A stretch of 64,000 nt of DNA from Polynucleobacter sp. AM-26B4 (lineage in GTDB: Bacteria > Pseudomonadota > Gammaproteobacteria > Burkholderiales > Burkholderiaceae). Within the stretch, counting starts at the first letter, position 1. Each line of letters starts with the position of its first letter. Location of the stretch: the NCBI RefSeq assembly GCF_018882285.1, contig NZ_JACVOT010000001.1, positions 1,247,916 to 1,311,915 of the forward strand. The letters run 5' to 3'. The position numbers and the translations under genes were made by a program. Below the pieces are notes generated by a model. It saw only the letters and a list, made by a program, of their open reading frames with translations. It ran no database searches and had not been told where the DNA came from. Shown one piece after another: positions 57,462 through 64,000 of the stretch.

Positions 57462-57926
57462 TCAGAACGCAGTTTTTTTGAGGATTTCTTCGACGCCCTT
57501 ATTGGCTAGAGCATCAGCAAGCTCATTGCCGGGATGTCCTGCGTGGCCTTTGACCCAATGCCAGTCAATTTGATGTTTGCCCAGCAATTCATCAATTTCT
57601 TGCCACAAGTCGACATTTTTAACAGGATCTTTGCCGGCAGTTTTCCAGCCCCTGGCTTTCCAGCCGCCCATCCATTCAGTGACCCCTTGCATCACGTACT
57701 TTGAGTCTGTGTACAAACTCACATGACAAGCCATTTTGAGTGCTTTTAAAGCCTCAATCACTGCTGTCATTTCCATGCGATTGTTGGTTGTCATCAACTC
57801 GCCGCCATGCAAATGCTTTTCTTTATCTGCAGAACGCAATACCACTCCCCAGCCGCCAGGGCCTGGATTGCCTTTGCAAGCACCGTCGGTGTAAATCACA
57901 ACCTTGCTTTGTGCGGGAGTGCTCAT
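57462..57926 (-). CDS. rnhA: Ribonuclease HI
   Basis: 154 aa. Removes RNA from RNA-DNA hybrids. All catalytic residues are visible: Asp14 ([11 protein letters not shown]), Glu52 (NNRMEMTA), Asp74 (LYTDSKYV) and Asp138 (GNELADAL), with His128 in the loop. It overlaps the upstream methyltransferase gene by 4 bp. Confidence 0.96.
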   Translation of the reverse strand: MSTPAQSKVVIYTDGACKGNPGPGGWGVVLRSADKEKHLHGGELMTTNNRMEMTAVIEALKALKMACHVSLYTDSKYVMQGVTEWMGGWKARGWKTAGKDPVKNVDLWQEIDELLGKHQIDWHWVKGHAGHPGNELADALANKGVEEILKKTAF

Positions 57927-58747
57927 GCCTGATCTTTCAACTTATTTTGCAACTGATTTTTTTGTGAGGATGTGTTTAATTGGGTGACAGGATTCAATTG
58001 TGCTTGATTGGCCGCAACACCTTTCTCAATTCTGCCCACGAGTGTCAAAGTCGACACGCGTTTGATTGCCGACACCATGAACACAGAGCCCAAGACAGGC
58101 CACCAGCGATCACCGGCTTTTTCAAGGAAAGCCAGCTTTTGCATACCGGATTCGCTTCGCAAGGGCAATCGATAGCAACCAAAGCGACCGCGATCAACTG
58201 AGAAGTTAAGTAACTTCAACCAATCTTTCAATCTTAACAATGCAATGAACTGCCCATCTCTAGGAAGGTAAGGTTGGCCAACCAAATGACTGCAGTATTG
58301 GCGCAAGCCCCAAAGACTCGCTGGATTAAATCCAGAAATCACCACCCGACCTTCAGGCATCAAGACGCGTTCAACCTCTCTTAAAACGGCATGAGGATCA
58401 GTCGCGAACTCAAGGACGTGGGGTAGCACCACCAAATCAAGACTTTGGCTGGCAAAGGGCAATTCTTCTGGGATGCCTTCAATCGTGTGCCATTGCCCGC
58501 CAGATTCATCGTTGGGCTTGTCGTGCGGGGCGCGCAAGATCATTTGCAAAGGCATCCGATTTTCAGTCAAAGCGGGTAATTGCGGCAAGCCAATTTGCAA
58601 GGCGTGATAACCAAAAATATCGCTCACAATGTGGTCAAATTGAGTTTGTTCCCACTTCAGGACGTATTTCCCTGGAGGCGAGCCAAGCCAAGCATCCCAT
58701 GATGTCCATGGAGCTTGTTGATGATCGGTATCGGTTGGTTGACTCAT
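57923..58747 (-). CDS. Class I SAM-dependent methyltransferase
   Basis: 274 aa. The Methyltransf_11-type core includes [19 protein letters not shown] and [19 protein letters not shown], with [11 protein letters not shown] after it. The glycine-rich SAM loop is degenerate (the first 100 residues lack a clear GxGxG), which is common in this group that lies beside rnhA and gloB. Substrate unknown. Its ATG faces gloB, 14 bp away. Confidence 0.86.
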   Translation of the reverse strand: MSQPTDTDHQQAPWTSWDAWLGSPPGKYVLKWEQTQFDHIVSDIFGYHALQIGLPQLPALTENRMPLQMILRAPHDKPNDESGGQWHTIEGIPEELPFASQSLDLVVLPHVLEFATDPHAVLREVERVLMPEGRVVISGFNPASLWGLRQYCSHLVGQPYLPRDGQFIALLRLKDWLKLLNFSVDRGRFGCYRLPLRSESGMQKLAFLEKAGDRWWPVLGSVFMVSAIKRVSTLTLVGRIEKGVAANQAQLNPVTQLNTSSQKNQLQNKLKDQA

Positions 58748-58761
58748 GAGTGGTTATTTCT

Positions 58762-59577
58762 ATGCCTGATGACAATTTATTGCAAGTGCATTCAATTGCA
58801 GCTTATGACGATAACTATATTTGGTTGATTTCCGATAAGCATTGTGCCGTAGTTGTTGATCCAGGTGATGCTGCGCCAGTGATTCGCTACCTCACAGAAC
58901 ATCATTTAACACTGACCACCATTCTAATCACTCACCATCATGCTGACCACATCGGTGGCGTGGTTAATTTATTGGCTTGGTGCGATTCTCTTGGCCAAGA
59001 AAAACCAGTGGTTTATGGGCCAGCCCATGAAAACATCGCAGTGGTCACTGAACGTTTGATTGAATCAGACATTGTTTCTGTTGCAAGACCTGCGTGTGAA
59101 TTCACAGTCCTAGATGTGCCAGGGCACACTGCAGGACACATTGCTTTCTATCTGAATGCGGAGGAACAGTCGCACGTGTTTTGTGGTGACACATTGTTTG
59201 CCACGGGTTGTGGGCGCCTGTTTGAGGGCACCCCCGCACAAATGGTGGATTCATTGAACAAGTTAAAAAACTTACCTGATCAAACATTGGTGCATTGCGC
59301 TCACGAGTACACCTTATCTAATATAAAATTCGCTTTGGCTGTTGAGCCTCAAAACCAAGAGCTATTGGCTTGGCAGCAGAAAGCACAGAGCTTGCGACAA
59401 CAGGGTGTGCCCACGGTGCCAACAACCATCGCTCATGAAAAAAGCGTTAATCCATTTTTAAGGTGTGAAGAATCCAGCGTGATTGAATCAGTGAAACAAC
59501 ATCAAGCAATCAAAGACACTCATCCAGTGACGGTGTTTGCTCATTTGCGTTCATGGAAAGACACCTTCAGAGCATGA
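58762..59577 (+). CDS. gloB: Hydroxyacylglutathione hydrolase (glyoxalase II)
   Basis: 271 aa metallo-beta-lactamase-fold enzyme that hydrolyses S-lactoylglutathione. Metal motif THHHADHIGG, then VLDVPGHTAGHI, FCGDTLFATGCGRLFEG and CAHEYTLSNIKFA, with the C-terminal VNPFLRCEE. The ATG at 58762 fits the family N-terminus; a GTG at 58750 would add four residues. The stop overlaps mltD. Confidence 0.95.
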   Translation: MPDDNLLQVHSIAAYDDNYIWLISDKHCAVVVDPGDAAPVIRYLTEHHLTLTTILITHHHADHIGGVVNLLAWCDSLGQEKPVVYGPAHENIAVVTERLIESDIVSVARPACEFTVLDVPGHTAGHIAFYLNAEEQSHVFCGDTLFATGCGRLFEGTPAQMVDSLNKLKNLPDQTLVHCAHEYTLSNIKFALAVEPQNQELLAWQQKAQSLRQQGVPTVPTTIAHEKSVNPFLRCEESSVIESVKQHQAIKDTHPVTVFAHLRSWKDTFRA

Positions 59578-61007
59578 TGCAAAGATTCTCAGCTTCTTTT
59601 TCACGACTATTCCGACTCATCACTGTCGTGATGGTTGCATCAGCCCTCAGTGCATGTGCCACCATGAATGATGAGTGGAGTGATTCAACTTCAAACAAAC
59701 AAACTGCTAAGACTGGCAAATACAGCAAATCTGGCAAAGCCCCAAGAGTCAATATTGATAAAGATTCCGTCGGTGCTTTGGATGCTCCATACAACGATCT
59801 TTGGGATCGTATCCGTGATGGCTTTGAGTTAGAAGATTCAGACAGTCCTTTGGTGATCAAACATGTGCGTTGGTATGCCGATCGTCCTGACTATGTTGAT
59901 CGCATGATGTCTCGCTCATCGCGTTATCTTTTTTACATTGTTGAAGAAGTTGAGCGTCGCAAGATGCCGATGGAGTTAGCACTGTTACCTTTCATTGAAA
60001 GTGCCTTCAACCCTGAAGCCTTTTCACGCGCCAAAGCCTCAGGCATGTGGCAGTTCATGCCCGCCACTGGTAAAGACTTTAAATTAACTCAGAACATTTT
60101 TCGTGATGAGCGTCGCGATGTGATTCAGTCGACCGATGCAGCTTTGGATTACTTGCAACGCTTGCACAAAATGTTTGGTGATTGGGAGTTGGCTTTGGCA
60201 GCCTATAACTGGGGTGAGGGCAATGTTTCAAAAGCCATCAAACGCAATCAAGCCAAAAAGTTACCGACTGATTACGCCAGTTTAAAAATGCCGGATGAGA
60301 CGCGCAATTACGTGCCTAAATTACTCGCAGTTAAAAACATCGTCTTAAATCCTAAGTCTTACGGTTTGACCCTGCCGACTTTGGAGAATCACCCGTATTT
60401 TGTGGTTGTTACAACTGCTAAAGATATTGATGTGGATTTGGCCGCTCAGTTTGCTCGTATGACCGTTGAAGAGTTCAAGGCGATGAACCCATCATTCAAT
60501 AAGCCGGTGATTTTGGGTGCCAGTGAGCCACAAATATTATTGCCTTTTGGTCGCGCTGAATCTTTCCAAGAAAATCTATTGCAATACAAAGGGCGCCTGT
60601 CTTCTTGGACTGCTATTAGAGTTAACGGCCGTGAGACGGTTGATCAACTGGCCACCCGTTTGGATGTGGATGCCAATCAGGTGAGGCAAATCAATAACAT
60701 TCCTAAGGGCATGAGAATCAAAGCTGGATCAACGGTATTGATTCCTAGGGGCGGTAAGGTCGGTGATGTGGCTGAGCATTTGGCCAATAACGCCGGCAAG
60801 TTGATGTTGGAGCGGGAGGCAGCCGCTAAGCCAAAAACCACAGCGAACAACACCAGTGGGGCAAAAGCTAAAAAGCCTGCCAATAAACAAGCAGGCAATA
60901 AGCAGTCAGCCAATAAACAAACAGCCAATAACGCCAATAAGCCTAAACCAAAGCCCAAGTCTCAAGCAGACACCAAGGTGGCTGCTAATGAGAAGAAGGC
61001 CAACTAG
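59574..61007 (+). CDS. mltD: Membrane-bound lytic murein transglycosylase D
   Basis: 477 aa lipoprotein with lipobox LSAC near residue 27. The SLT domain has catalytic Glu in LALLPFIESAFNPEA and SGMWQFMPATGKDF; LysM motifs follow (ATRLDVDANQVRQIN, KAGSTVLIPRGGK). The last 60 residues are Lys/Ala/Asn-rich with repeated ANKQ. Start overlaps the gloB stop (ATGA). Confidence 0.93.
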   Translation: MMQRFSASFSRLFRLITVVMVASALSACATMNDEWSDSTSNKQTAKTGKYSKSGKAPRVNIDKDSVGALDAPYNDLWDRIRDGFELEDSDSPLVIKHVRWYADRPDYVDRMMSRSSRYLFYIVEEVERRKMPMELALLPFIESAFNPEAFSRAKASGMWQFMPATGKDFKLTQNIFRDERRDVIQSTDAALDYLQRLHKMFGDWELALAAYNWGEGNVSKAIKRNQAKKLPTDYASLKMPDETRNYVPKLLAVKNIVLNPKSYGLTLPTLENHPYFVVVTTAKDIDVDLAAQFARMTVEEFKAMNPSFNKPVILGASEPQILLPFGRAESFQENLLQYKGRLSSWTAIRVNGRETVDQLATRLDVDANQVRQINNIPKGMRIKAGSTVLIPRGGKVGDVAEHLANNAGKLMLEREAAAKPKTTANNTSGAKAKKPANKQAGNKQSANKQTANNANKPKPKPKSQADTKVAANEKKAN

Positions 61008-61141
61008 GCATTCTCAGGGCCAGATTGGCTGATTCAATCCCTATAAACTAGGGTGAACCCTGATGTGTCAGATGCTAGTCAGCATGAAGTCGCACATTCA
61101 TGCAGTTAAAGTATTAATGACTATTTATCAGGGAGAGATAC

Positions 61142-63022
61142 ATGTCTGCTTACAAGGCATTTCACGAGCGTTCAATTAAGGATCCAGAAGGATTTTGGGC
61201 GGAGCAAGCTAAATTAGTTGAATGGCAAAAGCCTTTTGAAAAAGTGTTGGATTACAACAATCCTCCATTTGCAAAGTGGTATGTGGGCGGCAAAATCAAT
61301 CTTTGCCATAACGCTGTCGACCGTCACCTAAAAGATCGTGGTGATCAACAAGCTTTGATTTCTGTTTCAACAGAAACTGACCAAGAAAAAACTTACACAT
61401 TCAAAGAACTTCACACTGAAGTGAATCGCATGGCTGCGATTCTTAAAGCAAATGGTGTGGTTAAAGGTGATCGCGTTTTAATTTACATGCCAATGGTGGC
61501 AGAAGCAGCTTTTGCGATGTTGGCATGTGCTCGTCTTGGTGCCATTCACTCTGTGGTGTTTGGTGGCTTTGCTTCACACAGCTTGGCCTCAAGAATCGAT
61601 GATGCCAAACCAAAGATGGTGATCTTGGCTGATGCGGGTGCTCGTGGTGGCAAGCCTGTGCCATACAAGCCATTGTTGGACGAAGCAATCACTTTGTCGA
61701 CACACAAGCCAGAAAAAGTTTTATTGATTGATCGTAAATTGGTTGAGTACAACAAGGTGGCTGGTCGCGATTTAGATTACGCGACTGAGCGTGCCAAAGT
61801 GATGGATGCTCAAGTGCCTTGTGAATGGGTAGATGCGACCGATCCTTCTTACATTTTGTACACATCAGGCACTACTGGTAAGCCAAAAGGTGTGCAGCGT
61901 GACACGGGTGGTTACGCAGTCGCTTTGGCTTCATCGATGCGCCACATCTATGGCGGTCAGCCAGGTGAAGCAATGTTCACAACTTCTGACATTGGTTGGG
62001 TGGTTGGACACAGCTACATCATTTATGGCCCATTGCTCAACGGCATGGCAACGATCATGTATGAAGGCACGCCTTTGCGTCCTGATGCTGGTATCTGGTG
62101 GAACTTGGTTGAGAAGTACAAAGTATCAGTGATGTTCTCTGCACCAACTGCAGCACGTGTATTGAAAAAACAAGATCCAGCATTCTTATCAAAATATGAC
62201 CTATCAACTTTGCGCTCAGTGTTCTTAGCAGGTGAGCCATTGGACGAGCCAACCGCCTCATGGTTGCATGGTGCAATCAACAAGCCAATCGTTGATAACT
62301 ACTGGCAAACAGAAACAGGTTGGCCAATGCTTGCCTTGCAGCGTGGTATTGAAGTGATGCCGCACAAGTTTGGTTCACCAGGTGTTCCTGTGTACGGTTA
62401 CAACATGAAACTTTTGGATGATTCAACAGGCGCTGAACTTGGCGCTGATCAAAAGGGTGTGATTGCGATTGAAGGACCATTGCCTCCAGGATGTATGCAA
62501 ACGGTTTGGGGTGATGACGCACGCTTTGTTAAAACTTATTGGGAAACAGTACCAGGCAAGATGGTTTACTCCACCTTTGACTGGGGTATCAAAGACAAAG
62601 ATGGTTACTTCTTCATCTTGGGTCGTACCGACGACGTGATCAACGTGGCCGGTCACCGTCTTGGCACCCGTGAGATTGAAGAAAGTATTTCAAGTCATCC
62701 GAACGTGGCCGAAGTGGCCGTGGTGGGTATCGCTGACAAACTCAAAGGTCAGGTAGCAATCGGTTTTGCGATTGCTAAAGATTCAAACAACACCGCCACT
62801 TTGGAAGCAGAGATTCTGAAAACAGTGGATTCTCAATTGGGTGCGGTGGCAAGACCTGCACGCGTGTATGTGGTGGCAGCATTACCAAAAACACGTTCTG
62901 GCAAGATTGTGCGCCGTGCTTTACAAGCGGTGGCTGAAGGCCGTGATCCTGGTGACTTGAGCACTTTGGATGATCAAAGTGTTTTGGCCAATATCAAAAC
63001 ATTGTTCACGGCTGCTTCATAG
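61142..63022 (+). CDS. prpE: Propionate--CoA ligase
   Basis: 626 aa ANL enzyme that makes propionyl-CoA. YTSGTTGKPKGVQRD is the phosphate loop; TSDIGWVVGHSYIIYGPLL, YWQTETGWPML and ILGRTDDVINVAGHRLGT follow; KTRSGKIVRR holds the catalytic Lys, a possible acetylation site. Similarity to PrpE exceeds that to acetyl-CoA synthetase at the VGHSYIIYGP site. No prp operon genes are adjacent. Confidence 0.9.
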   Translation: MSAYKAFHERSIKDPEGFWAEQAKLVEWQKPFEKVLDYNNPPFAKWYVGGKINLCHNAVDRHLKDRGDQQALISVSTETDQEKTYTFKELHTEVNRMAAILKANGVVKGDRVLIYMPMVAEAAFAMLACARLGAIHSVVFGGFASHSLASRIDDAKPKMVILADAGARGGKPVPYKPLLDEAITLSTHKPEKVLLIDRKLVEYNKVAGRDLDYATERAKVMDAQVPCEWVDATDPSYILYTSGTTGKPKGVQRDTGGYAVALASSMRHIYGGQPGEAMFTTSDIGWVVGHSYIIYGPLLNGMATIMYEGTPLRPDAGIWWNLVEKYKVSVMFSAPTAARVLKKQDPAFLSKYDLSTLRSVFLAGEPLDEPTASWLHGAINKPIVDNYWQTETGWPMLALQRGIEVMPHKFGSPGVPVYGYNMKLLDDSTGAELGADQKGVIAIEGPLPPGCMQTVWGDDARFVKTYWETVPGKMVYSTFDWGIKDKDGYFFILGRTDDVINVAGHRLGTREIEESISSHPNVAEVAVVGIADKLKGQVAIGFAIAKDSNNTATLEAEILKTVDSQLGAVARPARVYVVAALPKTRSGKIVRRALQAVAEGRDPGDLSTLDDQSVLANIKTLFTAAS

Positions 63023-63096
63023 GCTTTAGAAAGCCCTCTCAAAACAGTTGTTAATGTGACTGAGAAGGCAAGCGTTAAAGCAAGTTAAGTTGTTGA

Positions 63097-63122
63097 AAAA
63101 TAGGGGATTTATCCCCTATTTT
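63097..63122 (+). terminator. Terminator after prpE
   Basis: Stem AAAATAGGGGAT/ATCCCCTATTTT (63097-63108, 63111-63122) with a very short loop, ending in TTTT. A smaller GGCTTT/AAAGCC hairpin follows the prpE stop directly. Confidence 0.75.
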
Positions 63123-63168
63123 CATTTGTGGCAGATGCGACAAATGGGGTCAAACACCCCCGGTAAGG

Positions 63169-63262
63169 TATAATTTCTTAGTTAAATTATTAGATACTTG
63201 CCCTAGCGCTTAAAGACACATATACCTCCCGAAAATTCTCAGACCGGAGGTGTCTTTTCCGG
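63169..63262 (+). promoter_or_regulatory. carA promoter and structured leader
   Basis: TATAAT at 63169-63174 is a strong -10 box without a clear -35. In the leader AAAGACA (63212-63218) pairs with TGTCTTT (63251-63257) and CCTCC (63225-63229) with GGAGG (63246-63250), ending in TTTT. CCGGA (63244-63248) can instead pair with TCCGG (63258-63262); the two folds exclude each other. Confidence 0.5.
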
Positions 63263-63305
63263 AAGAGGGATGTGTCGGATGGCAGCAGGGCTTTGGAGAA
63301 TACCT

Positions 63306-64000
63306 TTGCTGCCACTAATTCCTTCTTTACCCCCAGCAGTTTTGGCTCTTGCCGATGGAACCATTTTTCCTGGTTACAGCATTGGCGCCGTTGGGCAATC
63401 CGCTGGCGAGGTTGTTTTCAATACAGCCTTGACTGGATATCAAGAAATCCTCACAGACCCAAGTTACACACGTCAAATCGTGACCTTGACCTATCCACAC
63501 ATTGGTAACGTGGGTGTGAATCAACAAGATTGCGAATCTAGCAAAATCTACGCAGCCGGTTTGATCATCAAAGATCTTTCATTGATCGCTTCAAACTTCC
63601 GCTCTGAAAAAACCTTGAGTGACTATTTAACTGGCGAAAACGTTGTTGGTATCGCTGGTATTGATACACGTAAATTGACTCGCATTCTGCGCGACAAGGG
63701 TGCGCAACCGGGCGCCATTGTGACCGGCAAAGTAGGCGACACGATTGCAGCCTTGACTGAAAAAGCATTGGCTGCAGCGAAGAGCTTCCCAGGAATGGCT
63801 GGTTTGGATTTGGCGCAAGTGGTGACAACACCTTCGATCTACGAATGGACAGAAGGTGAGTGGGGTCTGAACGCAGATCACGGTAAACCAGGCTTTAAGA
63901 AATTAGAAAAACCACTCAAGCATGTGGTGGCTTATGACTTTGGTGTGAAGCGCAATATTTTGCGCATGCTCACAGAGCGCGGTTGCAAAATCACGGTCGT
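63306..64000 (+). CDS. carA: Carbamoyl-phosphate synthase small subunit (3' part missing)
   Basis: About 231 N-terminal residues are visible, running past the window end. [42 protein letters not shown] and ARGLIIKD-like [11 protein letters not shown] identify the CarA N-terminal domain; [17 protein letters not shown] follows. The glutamine-amidotransferase part starts near [18 protein letters not shown] at 63306 with GGAG 7 bp upstream gives [19 protein letters not shown], the length seen in relatives; an in-frame ATG at 63270 would add twelve residues. Confidence 0.9.
   Translation, partial: MLPLIPSLPPAVLALADGTIFPGYSIGAVGQSAGEVVFNTALTGYQEILTDPSYTRQIVTLTYPHIGNVGVNQQDCESSKIYAAGLIIKDLSLIASNFRSEKTLSDYLTGENVVGIAGIDTRKLTRILRDKGAQPGAIVTGKVGDTIAALTEKALAAAKSFPGMAGLDLAQVVTTPSIYEWTEGEWGLNADHGKPGFKKLEKPLKHVVAYDFGVKRNILRMLTERGCKITV

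Overview
The window reads as one contiguous piece of chromosome from a betaproteobacterium of the order Burkholderiales. Modest GC, very tight gene packing and typical neighbourhoods (secG - tRNA-Leu - nuoA-N - DUF2818; ilvIHC - psd - pssA - leuA; sigma factor - DUF3619 - DUF3106 - RDD) suggest a free-living Polynucleobacter or a close relative. That assignment is inference from gene content and order; no 16S gene is present. No CRISPR array, prophage or insertion sequence was seen.

Layout. 1-6.5 kb: hemW (cut by the window edge), rdgB and rph on the minus strand, diverging from yicC, gmk, rpoZ and the bifunctional (p)ppGpp enzyme gene; greB is convergent. 6.5-8 kb: tRNA-Arg(ACG) with a terminator, a 323-bp gene-free stretch and a Bug/TctC binding protein. 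8-13 kb: a large FtsX-type permease, a truncated haemoglobin, and a minus-strand operon of sigma factor, DUF3619 (anti-sigma-like topology), DUF3106 and RDD membrane protein. 13-20 kb: branched-chain amino-acid and phospholipid genes, with a leucine-codon leader peptide and attenuator terminator in front of leuA. 20-25 kb: rpsO and pnp with structured leaders, a quinone oxidoreductase, tpiA, secG, tRNA-Leu(GAG). 25-40 kb: complete 14-gene complex I operon, then DUF2818, a Nudix hydrolase and DUF1178. 41-44.5 kb: mmsA, then hemN behind a perfect FNR/Anr box. 44.5-51 kb: a two-component system and a five-gene minus-strand operon (thermostable-hemolysin family protein, AMP-dependent ligase, haem-oxygenase-like diiron protein, SDR, TPR protein). 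51-64 kb: a thioredoxin-like protein and DUF4395, dnaQ, an RND pump with its adaptor, rnhA, a methyltransferase, gloB, mltD, prpE and the start of carA.

Most of the window is housekeeping. The least described part is the operon at 46.6-50.9 kb: a GNAT-like acyltransferase candidate, a fatty-acid-type adenylating enzyme, a diiron-oxygenase-fold protein and an SDR look like a compact pathway acting on an acyl substrate. Its promoter carries a CTTAAT-N5-CTTAAT direct repeat, the kind of site bound by PmrA/QseB-type response regulators, and a regulator of that class is encoded 65 bp downstream of the last operon gene. The other notable regulatory features are the leu attenuator, the FNR box, which places the predicted hemN transcription start at its ATG (a leaderless message), and candidate structured leaders before pnp and carA.
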